A DNA stretch of 54,086 nucleotides, from positions 1 to 54,086 of the forward strand of contig JAUYNL010000034.1 of assembly GCA_030696085.1 (NCBI GenBank). The letters are read 5' to 3'. Positions within the stretch are counted from its first letter, which is position 1. Every line of letters begins with the position of its first letter. Below the pieces are notes generated by a model. The model was not told where the DNA came from. It made no database searches and saw only the letters and a program-made list of their open reading frames with translations. A program made the position numbers and the translations under genes. This DNA comes from Luteolibacter sp. Its GTDB lineage: Bacteria > Verrucomicrobiota > Verrucomicrobiia > Verrucomicrobiales > Akkermansiaceae. Shown one piece after another: positions 33,962 through 41,628 of this stretch.

Positions 33962-34600
33962 TCATTGCCTTTCCTCAAGCAGCAAGACGTTGATCGCCTT
34001 TCCGAAGGATCCGGAGTGAAACCATCCCTGGCGCAGCGCGACACGGCCGTCGCGACCGATCAGATATGCGGCGTTCGGTGCGCGGCCGTATGCCTCCCAG
34101 TTATGGTTGTCCATTGTGTCCGGTAACATCGGAATTCGCAGGCCGAGGGCGTCCCGGCAAGCTCCTGCGAGCACCAGTCGTTCGGCGGTGGAAGCGGGCT
34201 GGGGCAGTCGGATGCCCTCGCGGATATTGAAAGAGGTCAGCCATTCCGCGTCCCGATAAGGGCTGGCGCTGCCGGCTGGATGGGCCTCGACGGTGTAGAG
34301 GATGAGGAATTGCACCTCGTCCCGATGGTTTTCCGCGAGCTCCTGAAGGGATGCAGACCAGCCGCGGAATGCGGGGCATGAGTAGCTGCCGAGGATCAGC
34401 GCGACGGGTTTGTCGTGCAGGCTTTCGGATAGTTTCCAGCGGGTGCCATCCAGCGCGCGGAGTTCGAAGTCCGGAGCGGTCTCCCCGGCGTGAGGCCCGC
34501 CCGCCCGATCCGGCGGCTGGATGCCCATCCGCGAAGCGATGGCGCAGCCGTTGGAAAGGAAAATGATCGCCAGATGGGCGCAAGCGATGGCGACTCTCAT
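33962..34600 (-). CDS. Deiodinase-like thioredoxin-fold protein, possible lipoprotein
   Basis: This is 212 residues from MRVAIACAHL. The N-terminal hydrophobic stretch ends in LSNGC at residue 19, a weak lipobox. The body is a redoxin/iodothyronine deiodinase-like domain: GETAPDFELRALDG, LILGSYSCPAFRGW, ILYTVEAHPAGSASPYRD and YLIGRDGRVALRQGW. Cys takes the place of the selenocysteine of animal deiodinases; there is no resolving cysteine in the CxxC position, so a peroxiredoxin-like one-Cys chemistry is more likely. A start at 34624 is possible but adds eight residues before the signal. Its stop lies 121 bp upstream of the bufferin precursor start, on the same strand. Confidence 0.75.
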   Translation of the reverse strand: MRVAIACAHLAIIFLSNGCAIASRMGIQPPDRAGGPHAGETAPDFELRALDGTRWKLSESLHDKPVALILGSYSCPAFRGWSASLQELAENHRDEVQFLILYTVEAHPAGSASPYRDAEWLTSFNIREGIRLPQPASTAERLVLAGACRDALGLRIPMLPDTMDNHNWEAYGRAPNAAYLIGRDGRVALRQGWFHSGSFGKAINVLLLEERQ

Positions 34601-34604
34601 TGTT

Positions 34605-34739
34605 TCAGGAGGCCGGCGTCGCATGTCCCGGATCGGTTTGACTCATTTCACCGGCGAGAAATCGGTGGGCTTGAGATAGACGGACTTCACGCCGTCCGGC
34701 ATGGTAAGCGGCGAGAGTGGTGGCGATGGTTTTGGTCAT
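34605..34739 (-). CDS. Possible 44-residue small ORF
   Basis: The frame starts MTKTIATTLAAYHAGR and ends with a stop 5 bp before the deiodinase ATG. There is no recognisable domain. An overlapping frame (MPDGVKSVYLKPTDFSPVK, ending TGA near 34650) looks at least as protein-like, so the region may hold a decayed gene end. Reported only because the position fits a leader peptide. Confidence 0.2.
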   Translation of the reverse strand: MTKTIATTLAAYHAGRREVRLSQAHRFLAGEMSQTDPGHATPAS

Positions 34740-34776
34740 GTTGATTCGGTTGTTCTGTCCTGTGATGGGATCAGGC

Positions 34777-36297
34777 CTATCTCTGCCATGCGATGAGCTT
34801 TTTCATGATGCCTGCGACGCGAGGGGTGAGACGGGTTTTGTTGTAGAGGTCGCCTACCTTGCGGATGGCTTCGCCTTGCGTGGGATAGGGGTGGATGCAG
34901 TTGGCGATGGAGCCGAGGCCGATTTTTTGAGTCATGGCGATGGAGATCGCGCCGATCATGTCGCCCGCGTTGGTGGCGACGATGGTGGCACCGACGATTT
35001 CATCGGTGCCTTTTTTCACATGCACCCGGACGAATCCGTCGGTTTCGCCTTCGAGAATGGCGCGGTCCACGCCGGACATCGGCTGGGTGAAGGTATTGAT
35101 TTCGATGCCGCGCTTCTCTGCTTCGGCTGGGTTGAGACCGACGTGGGCAAGTTCGGGCGAGGTATAGGTGGCCCAGGGGATGACTAGTGAGCTGTGTTTC
35201 GCGCGACCGAAAAACAAGGTGTTGCGGATCACGGCGCGGGCCATAAAATCGGCGGCGTGGGTGAACTGATAGGGCGAGCAGATGTCGCCAGCGGCGTAGA
35301 TGCGCTTGTTGGTGGTGCGGAAGTTGTCGTCGATGACCACACCGCGCTTGGAGAATTCGACTCCGACTTTTTCAAGTCCGAGGTCTTCCACGTTCGGCGC
35401 GCGGCCGACGGCGACGAGGATCTGATCGACGGTGAGATCGTAGCCTTTTCCCTCCGATTCGACATTCATGCGCACGCCGCCATCGGCGGGTGAGAGTTTC
35501 AGATCCTTGCCGCAGCAGAGGATGTTCACCCCATCGCGCAGGAGTTGTTCGCGCACCACCGCGGCGGCTTCCGGATCTTCCTTGACGAGGATTCCTGGAG
35601 CGGATTCGACGAGAAATACCTCCGATCCAAATCGGGCGAAGGATTGGGCCATTTCGCAGCCGATGGGTCCCGCACCAATGATGCCGATGCGCTTGGGCAG
35701 ATCAGTCAGTGAAAACAAGGTCTCGTTGGAGAGATAGGGAACGCTGTCGAGCCCCTCGATGGGTGGGGCGGAGGCGCGGGCACCGGTGCAGATCACGGCT
35801 TTGGCGAAGTTGAGTAATTTGCCGTCCACGGAAATGGTGGATGAGTCGATGAATTCGCCTTGGCCGAGGAAAACGTCGATGCCGAGCGAGGCGAAGCGTT
35901 TCACCGAATCATGCGGGGAAATGTTGCTGCGGAGTTTGCGCATGCGCTCCATGACTTTGCCGAAATCCACCTCGGTACCGGGTGGCACGTTCACGCCGAA
36001 TTCCCCCGCATCGCGAACGGCGGCTGCGGCGCGGGCGGCGCTGATGATGGCTTTGGAGGGAACGCAACCGACGTTGAGACAATCCCCTCCCATGAAGTGA
36101 CGCTCGATCAACGCGACCTTCGCGCCGAGTCCGGCTGCCGCTGCGGCTGTAACGAGGCCGGCGGTGCCCGCGCCGATGACGACGAGGTTGTATTTGCCGG
36201 AGGGCTTGGGATTGACCCAATCGGCGGGATGGACGTGGGAGACGAGCTTTTGGTTGTGCGCGTCTTCGGGGAGCATGGTGGGCGGATGATTTGGCAT
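34777..36297 (-). CDS. Mercuric-reductase-like FAD/NAD(P) disulfide oxidoreductase
   Basis: This 506-residue class I flavoprotein disulfide reductase has an FAD-binding strand NLVVIGAGTAGLVTAAAA, a redox-active pair GGDCLNVGCVPSK, an NAD(P)-binding motif IGIIGAGPIGCEMAQSF, a second FAD motif YAAGDICSPYQF and an interface histidine motif HPYPTQGEA. There is no N-terminal heavy-metal domain and no C-terminal vicinal cysteine pair, so true Hg(II) reduction is unlikely. These MerA-like proteins are common beside TVP38 membrane proteins; one is encoded 12 kb away at 48565-49203. The substrate is unknown. Confidence 0.88.
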   Translation of the reverse strand: MPNHPPTMLPEDAHNQKLVSHVHPADWVNPKPSGKYNLVVIGAGTAGLVTAAAAAGLGAKVALIERHFMGGDCLNVGCVPSKAIISAARAAAAVRDAGEFGVNVPPGTEVDFGKVMERMRKLRSNISPHDSVKRFASLGIDVFLGQGEFIDSSTISVDGKLLNFAKAVICTGARASAPPIEGLDSVPYLSNETLFSLTDLPKRIGIIGAGPIGCEMAQSFARFGSEVFLVESAPGILVKEDPEAAAVVREQLLRDGVNILCCGKDLKLSPADGGVRMNVESEGKGYDLTVDQILVAVGRAPNVEDLGLEKVGVEFSKRGVVIDDNFRTTNKRIYAAGDICSPYQFTHAADFMARAVIRNTLFFGRAKHSSLVIPWATYTSPELAHVGLNPAEAEKRGIEINTFTQPMSGVDRAILEGETDGFVRVHVKKGTDEIVGATIVATNAGDMIGAISIAMTQKIGLGSIANCIHPYPTQGEAIRKVGDLYNKTRLTPRVAGIMKKLIAWQR

Positions 36298-36609
36298 AGC
36301 GTGATGTCAGTGAGTCGGTCATCGGCCGGGATTCTTAACGCGGATTCTCCTCGGGGCCTGCCAATCCTCCGGTAATTTTGCAACCCGGACCCCTCACATT
36401 CACGGACATGGTATTCGTTTGAGCCGGTTGATGAAGATGTTGAATAGTGTCATCAAACGTGCGGGCCAATGCGTGGCATCGGACGACGTGGAGCGCATGC
36501 GTCCCCGCGTGCCGGCTCCACGCTTTCTCACGCCAACTCAAGACAGCGCTCCGTCTCAATCGGTTCCGTCAATGGTTCGGCGAATGATGACCCGCCGGGT
36601 GCGAGTGCC
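36298..36609. other. 312-bp intergenic region
   Basis: The region lies between the MerA-like start and the end of the PEP-CTERM gene. Short open frames on the plus strand have no motif. GGAGCGCATGCG-type GC-rich stretches do not form a good terminator. Nothing is supported here beyond the likely promoter of the MerA-like gene. Confidence 0.4.
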
Positions 36610-37317
36610 TTACCTCCGCCGCCGGCGGAGAGCGATGCCGGCCACGGTCACGGCGAGCAGCGCGGTCGATGGTTCGGGCACGGCGGTGGCTTGCACGTTG
36701 TCGAGAAATACGTGGTTGTAGTTACCGCCGCCGAACTCGAAGTCGTATCGGATTTCAATGGCCAGCGCACCTGCCGGAAGGGCTACGGTGTTGGCGGTGA
36801 GGGTGCCTTGCTGGTCGTCTTCGGTTAGAATTTCGATGTAGCCCGCATCATCGCCGCCGGGGACAAAGATCCTCATGGAAAGCAGTCCGAAGCCGCCGAC
36901 GGAGCTAAGATAGCTGCTATTATCCGCGAAGGTGCCTGACTGCCAGTCGAAGCTGAAATCATAGGACCCTGCTGCTGCGAGCGTGAAGGTCTGAACAAGG
37001 GTGGAGCTGGTTTCGCCATCACTGAAGTTGCCAAGGACGACGAACTGGGAGCTGTCGAAGCGGCTGCTGGATCCCCAAAAGCCGGAGCTGGCCCCTCCGG
37101 AGGCGAGGTAACCGGCCACGCCGGAGAAAGCCCAAGAGGGTGTTTCCAGCGAGGTTTCCTTTGACTCATAGTCGGCGCGTGTGATGGGGATGTTCGCGGC
37201 AGCGGCGAGGGCAAAGGCCTCGAAATCCGTGTTGTTCAGGATGCTGGCGGCGTGGGTGGTGGTGTTTGTTAGAGCGAGGGCTGCGGCGAGGCAGAACTTT
37301 GGTATGGATGGGTGCAT
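36610..37317 (-). CDS. PEP-CTERM sorted exported protein
   Basis: This 235-residue protein has an N-terminal signal peptide (IPKFCLAAALALTN to THA), a Ser/Gly-rich beta-sandwich-like body (FTLAAAGSYDFSFDWQSG) and a C-terminal PEP-CTERM signal: VPEPSTALLAVTVAGIALRR plus three more Arg. The tail directs processing by an exosortase and is typical of Verrucomicrobiota and other EPS-forming bacteria. The body resembles carbohydrate-binding-like modules. No exosortase gene is in the window. Confidence 0.85.
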   Translation of the reverse strand: MHPSIPKFCLAAALALTNTTTHAASILNNTDFEAFALAAAANIPITRADYESKETSLETPSWAFSGVAGYLASGGASSGFWGSSSRFDSSQFVVLGNFSDGETSSTLVQTFTLAAAGSYDFSFDWQSGTFADNSSYLSSVGGFGLLSMRIFVPGGDDAGYIEILTEDDQQGTLTANTVALPAGALAIEIRYDFEFGGGNYNHVFLDNVQATAVPEPSTALLAVTVAGIALRRRRR

Positions 37318-37353
37318 GGTGTGTGTCGGAGTTGAAGCGGTTTAAAGGGAGTT

Positions 37354-37432
37354 TCAAACAGGAGCGCGGCGGCGGCGGAGGAGGAGGAGGAGGAGAGCGG
37401 GTGGCCGAGCGCAGGATAGTTATTCCCGATAC
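37354..37432 (-). pseudogene. Decayed sorting-tail remnant after the repeat protein
   Basis: Read on the minus strand just after the stop at 37433, one frame encodes ARPPALLLLLLRRRRAPV and then TGA at 37354-37356. A run of hydrophobic residues followed by four Arg is the end of a PEP-CTERM-like tail, without the PEP motif. The DNA here (37366-37397) is a GGC/GGA simple repeat, so slippage is plausible. Confidence 0.35.
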
Positions 37433-40400
37433 CTACGGAGCGATTTCCACGCTAAGGCGGGCGAATTTTTTGGAGTCGGGCGCCATGGGCAAAGTGAGGC
37501 TTACGGTATCAAGCCCGGCACCCGGGTCGTTTTTACTCACGGTGACTCCGGCGGTGGAACCGGCGGTGTCCGTGCCCACGGTGTAACTGCCGGCCCAGGC
37601 GGCCAGAGTGGTGCCGATCTCGATCTTCACCCCCGTAACGCCATCCGCGGAAATCTGGTCGCGCACAAACGTGAAGACAAGGTTGCCGCCGCTGACGTTG
37701 GCGACGGGGAGTTTGCTGGCGTCGGCGGTGTTCTTGGTGCCGCCGAGCACAAACTCGAGGGCATTGCTCACGCCGTCGGCGTCAAAGTCGTCGCCGGGGC
37801 CGCCAGTGGGCGCGTTGATTGCGGCCCACGCGGCGAAAGCGGAGACGCTGGCGCTTTGAACCAGGCGCAGTTCGTTGCCGCCGAAAACCTCTAGCTGATA
37901 GCCGGGCACCGGGCTGGTCAGCACCGGGGTGCCGGTGATCGAGTTCGCGATGAGCAAGGTGTGGCTCGCGAGCGCGGGGGTGCCGGTAATTAAAACCGAG
38001 CCTGCGCCTAGGTTTACGTTCGCACTGGCGGCAGTGACCGGCGCGGAAACATCCAAGCCCAACACGCCGCCGGCTTGCACGGTGAGGGCGCTGGTGGACT
38101 GGGTGGCACCGCGCAGAACCAATGTGCCGCCTTGGATGGTGGTTGCGCCGGTGTAGGTGTTGGCGGCGGAGAGCGTCTGGGTGCCGGGGCCGGATTTGGT
38201 GAGGGCGAAGTTGGTGAAGCTGCTGCCGAGCGAGCCCGAGAAGGTGCGGGATTGGCCGGTGGGGACGGCGAGTTCCAGGCTGCCGGAGGCTCCGCCGAAA
38301 CTGTAAACGGTGCCGGCGCCGGCGAGGCCCGCGATGGTTTGGGTGCGGTTGGAAATATCGAGGACAGCGCCCGAGGCCAGGGTGACGAGGGCGGAGGCGG
38401 AGAGGCCGTTATCCACGGTGCTTGGGAGCACGAGGATGCCGGCGTTGATCTGGGTGGGGCCGGTATAGGTCTGGGCTTGGGTCAGGCGCAGGATGCCGTT
38501 GTTCAGGGTCAGTCCGCCCGTGCCGCTGATGACGCCGCCGAAGACGAAGTCGTCGTTGCGGTTAAAGGCGAGGGTGCCCTGGTTGGAGACGTTGCCGGAG
38601 AGCGAGCCGGTCGAGCCGCCGTTGCCGAGCTGGAGGGTGCCACCGGAGATGGTGGTGCCGCCGGAGTAGGTGTTGGCGGCGGAGAGCGTGAGGGTGCCGG
38701 CGCCAGACTTGGTGAGGCCACCGGAGCCGGAGAGAGCGGAGGAAAAGGCGATATTGTTGCCGTTGGTGTCGAAGATACCGCCGGAGGGGCCGAGGACGCG
38801 GTTGAATTGAACCTGGCCGGTGATGTCGAGGGTGTTGTTGCCGGTGGCCCACTGGAGGCCGCCGCCGTCGAGGGTGACGGTGCCGGTGCCGACGTTGGCG
38901 AGGCTGGAGAAATTAATCAGGCCACCGGTGACCGTGGTGGGGCCGGTGTAGGTGTTGGCGGCGGAGAGCGTGAGGGTGCCTGTGCCGGTTTTGGTGAGGC
39001 TGCCGGTGCCGGAGAGGACGCTGGAGAGGACGCTGGAGAGGGTGGCGTTGAAGCCGTTGGTATCGACGGTGGCGGTGTCGGTCAGCGTGATGGTGACGAA
39101 GTTGGTGGTCGTGAGGTCGGAGCCCGTGACCTGGAGGGTGCCGCCGGAGAGGTGGAGGGTGCCATCGCCAACGGATACAATGCCATTACTGCCCCCGACC
39201 TGAAGGGTGGCGCTGTCGGCGATGGAAAGCAAAGCGTTAATGACGAGCTGGAGGCTCCCGCCGACGTGGAGAATGGAGCCCGCGCCAGTGACCGTGAAGG
39301 TGGGGGTGGCGGTGTCGGCGTTTATCATGAGGTTGCCGCTGGTGGAGACGGTGCCGCCGTTGGTGATGGTGAAGGAGGAGGAGTTTAGACCGATACCTAG
39401 AGTGGTGAGGCTGGAGCCGGCGCCGTCCACGGAGACGGTGGATTGGGGGGTGAGACTATCGGACAAGTTAAGATGACCGCCGGTGGTGACGGCGATGGGG
39501 CCGGTGTTGAGCGCATTGCTAGCGCGGGAGTCGACGACTAGCGTGCCTTCGGCTACGGTGGTGCCGCCAGAGTAGGTGTTGGTGCCGCGGAGGGTAAAGG
39601 TGCCGGTGCCGGTCTTGAGGACGGAGCCGGTGCCGGTGATGTTGTTTTCAAAGGTGCCGGGGTTGTTCCGGTCGAAAATGATGGTCCCGTTGTTGATGGG
39701 ATTGTAGACGACGAAGCCGGTTGCGTCGGTAAAACGAATAGCGCCTGAGGCGATAGTTAAGGAGCTCTGGGCACCGACGGGGTTGTAGAGATCGCCGGTG
39801 AGCGTGGTGGTGCCAGTGCCGGACTTGGTGATGGGGCCGGAGCCTCTGATCCAGCCAGAGAAGGTGGAGTCGGCGCTGCCGCCGAAGACGAGCGCGGAGT
39901 TATTGATGATGTCGCCCGAGATGGAGTCGCCGCCGCCAAATTGGAGGGTGCCGGCGGAGATGGTGGTGGTGCCGGAGTAGGTGCTGCCCGCGCCAAGGGT
40001 GAGGGAGCCGGTGCCGACTTTGTTGATGCCGCCGGTTCCGGAGAGGGCGGAGGCGAAGGTGACGTTGTTGCCGTTGGTATCGAAGGTGCCGCCGGCCGAA
40101 CCGAGGGGCGTAAATTTGAAGGAGGGGTCGGCCGTGCTGCCGGTGGCCCATTGGAGGCCGCCGCCGTCGAGGGTGATGGTATTGGCGTTACCAAAATCCC
40201 AAGCATTGCTGAAATTGATCAGGCCGCCAGTGATTCGGGTATTGCCGTTGTAACCGTTTCTGGTGCCGGGATTAAAGGAAGAGGTGCCAGGAATAGAGAA
40301 AGAGAGCGTGCCGGTGCCGGTTTTGACCAAGGAGCCGGTGCCGTCGAGGGCACCGCTGAAGGTAGTGGAGGTGTTGTCGCCGCCGATGGTGAGGGAGCCG

Positions 40401-41341
40401 GAACCGAGGGTGACCAAGCCTGCGCCCGCGAGGGAGCCGATGGTGTCGGTGAAGTTGGCGAGATCGAAGATGGTGCCGGTCTGGACGGTGACGGCGGTGG
40501 CATCGGGCAGGACGTCGCTCGCACCGAGCGTGAGGATGCCGACAATGGGTGTGTCGCCGGAGAAGGCGTGGCCGATCGTGGTGGGGCCGGAGTAGGTGTT
40601 GGTCCCCGACAGGGTGACGGCGCGAAAGGTTACGGAGCCGGAGCCGGAGATCACGCCGCTGTAGTTATCGGCAGCTACGAGGGTCAGTGAGGCGTTATTT
40701 ACGATGTCGCCGATGGGGGAGTTTAAGACGAGAGTGCCGGCGGAGACCGTTGTGGTGCCGGTGTAGGTGTTCCTGAATAGGAGGGTGAGGGAGCCGGAGC
40801 CTGTTTTGGTAATGCCGCCGGTGCCGGAGACGAGGCCGGTGAAGATAGTGGAGGTGTTGTCACCGCCGGTAGTGAGGGTGCCGGAGCCGAGAGTGACCGA
40901 GCCGGCGCCAGCGAGGGAGCCGACGGTTTCGGAGAAGTTGGCGAAATCTAGCGTGGCACCGGAGCCGACGGTGAGGGCGGCGGTGTCGGAGAGGACGTTG
41001 GCCGCGCCAAGGGCGAGGGTGCCGTTAGAAATGGTGGTCGCGCCGGTGTAGGTGTTGGCGCCGGAGAGGGTGACGGTGCCTGATCCGGACTTGGTGAGGG
41101 AGCCGGTGCCGGAGATGGTGCCGGAGACGGTGGCGGTGCCGGTCGCGATCGTGAACGTGGTCGGAGAAGCGGGCGCGGTGGTGTCGTAGGCGTTTGTGTC
41201 GATCTGGCCGTCGGTCAACGTGATCGTAGTCTGGGCAAACGCCCACGGCGCGGCGTCGAGGAGGAGCATGGCCGCGAGGAGGGCGGCGGCGGGCCGACGA
41301 TAATTACGGGCAAAGCGGGACTGAGGACGGATTGATTTCAT
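37433..41341 (-). CDS. Giant exported protein of autotransporter-associated beta-strand repeats
   Basis: This is 1302 residues from MKSIRPQSRF, with a twin-basic start and a signal peptide ending DAAPWAFA. The body consists of about 15 or more copies of the autotransporter-associated repeat, typically GTGSLTKSGSGTVTLSGANT followed by YTGATTISNGTL. The C-terminal 140 residues (DDFDADGVSNALEFVLGG onward, ending RLSVEIAP) are the Ca-binding-like domain common in Verrucomicrobiota, not an autotransporter beta-barrel, so secretion must occur by another route. The upstream ATG at 41446 would place 35 proline-rich residues before the signal and is rejected. Long opposite-strand frames here are repeat shadows. 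Confidence 0.88.
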   Translation of the reverse strand: MKSIRPQSRFARNYRRPAAALLAAMLLLDAAPWAFAQTTITLTDGQIDTNAYDTTAPASPTTFTIATGTATVSGTISGTGSLTKSGSGTVTLSGANTYTGATTISNGTLALGAANVLSDTAALTVGSGATLDFANFSETVGSLAGAGSVTLGSGTLTTGGDNTSTIFTGLVSGTGGITKTGSGSLTLLFRNTYTGTTTVSAGTLVLNSPIGDIVNNASLTLVAADNYSGVISGSGSVTFRAVTLSGTNTYSGPTTIGHAFSGDTPIVGILTLGASDVLPDATAVTVQTGTIFDLANFTDTIGSLAGAGLVTLGSGSLTIGGDNTSTTFSGALDGTGSLVKTGTGTLSFSIPGTSSFNPGTRNGYNGNTRITGGLINFSNAWDFGNANTITLDGGGLQWATGSTADPSFKFTPLGSAGGTFDTNGNNVTFASALSGTGGINKVGTGSLTLGAGSTYSGTTTISAGTLQFGGGDSISGDIINNSALVFGGSADSTFSGWIRGSGPITKSGTGTTTLTGDLYNPVGAQSSLTIASGAIRFTDATGFVVYNPINNGTIIFDRNNPGTFENNITGTGSVLKTGTGTFTLRGTNTYSGGTTVAEGTLVVDSRASNALNTGPIAVTTGGHLNLSDSLTPQSTVSVDGAGSSLTTLGIGLNSSSFTITNGGTVSTSGNLMINADTATPTFTVTGAGSILHVGGSLQLVINALLSIADSATLQVGGSNGIVSVGDGTLHLSGGTLQVTGSDLTTTNFVTITLTDTATVDTNGFNATLSSVLSSVLSGTGSLTKTGTGTLTLSAANTYTGPTTVTGGLINFSSLANVGTGTVTLDGGGLQWATGNNTLDITGQVQFNRVLGPSGGIFDTNGNNIAFSSALSGSGGLTKSGAGTLTLSAANTYSGGTTISGGTLQLGNGGSTGSLSGNVSNQGTLAFNRNDDFVFGGVISGTGGLTLNNGILRLTQAQTYTGPTQINAGILVLPSTVDNGLSASALVTLASGAVLDISNRTQTIAGLAGAGTVYSFGGASGSLELAVPTGQSRTFSGSLGSSFTNFALTKSGPGTQTLSAANTYTGATTIQGGTLVLRGATQSTSALTVQAGGVLGLDVSAPVTAASANVNLGAGSVLITGTPALASHTLLIANSITGTPVLTSPVPGYQLEVFGGNELRLVQSASVSAFAAWAAINAPTGGPGDDFDADGVSNALEFVLGGTKNTADASKLPVANVSGGNLVFTFVRDQISADGVTGVKIEIGTTLAAWAGSYTVGTDTAGSTAGVTVSKNDPGAGLDTVSLTLPMAPDSKKFARLSVEIAP

Positions 41342-41476
41342 GTAGGTGGAGAGGTGGTCGAGAGTTGGGAGAAGAAAGGGAAAGATAGGCGGCGGCGGTG
41401 CGGTGCGATTGAGGCTATGTGTCCGGTTGCGGTTGAGGTGGCTCACTTGCTGAAGTTTATAAGCGACGTCCTGAGC

Positions 41477-41628
41477 TTATTGCGGAGAGAAGGTCCCGGT
41501 TGGCGGGAGACCAGCGCGCCGGCGGCGGAGGAGGAGAGCGGCTGGGCCTATCAGGGCAAGGAGGGCGGAAGAGGGTTCCGGGATGGTGGTGGTTCGGAGA
41601 AAGGTGAAGTGGCGGCGTGGGAGTGTGG
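41477..41628 (-). pseudogene. Orphan PEP-CTERM tail downstream of the RCC1 protein
   Basis: In the gap after the stop at 41629, one minus-strand frame reads TTTIPEPSSALLALIGPAAL and then LLRRRRAGLPP, ending with TAA at 41477-41479. It has the PEP motif (I codon at 41582-41584), a transmembrane run and an Arg cluster, a complete exosortase sorting signal, but no gene body of its own. It is out of frame with the giant protein upstream. It may be that protein's lost tail after a frameshift, or the remnant of a deleted gene. Confidence 0.55.

Noticed and set aside
34777-36297. True mercuric reductase with a mer operon
   Set aside because: No merR, merT or merP, no metal-binding N-terminus and no C-terminal Cys pair.
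38075-39388. Long plus-strand frame rich in G, A, E and V
   Set aside because: It is the antisense shadow of the beta-strand repeat gene; composition follows the GC-rich repeats and it has no domain.
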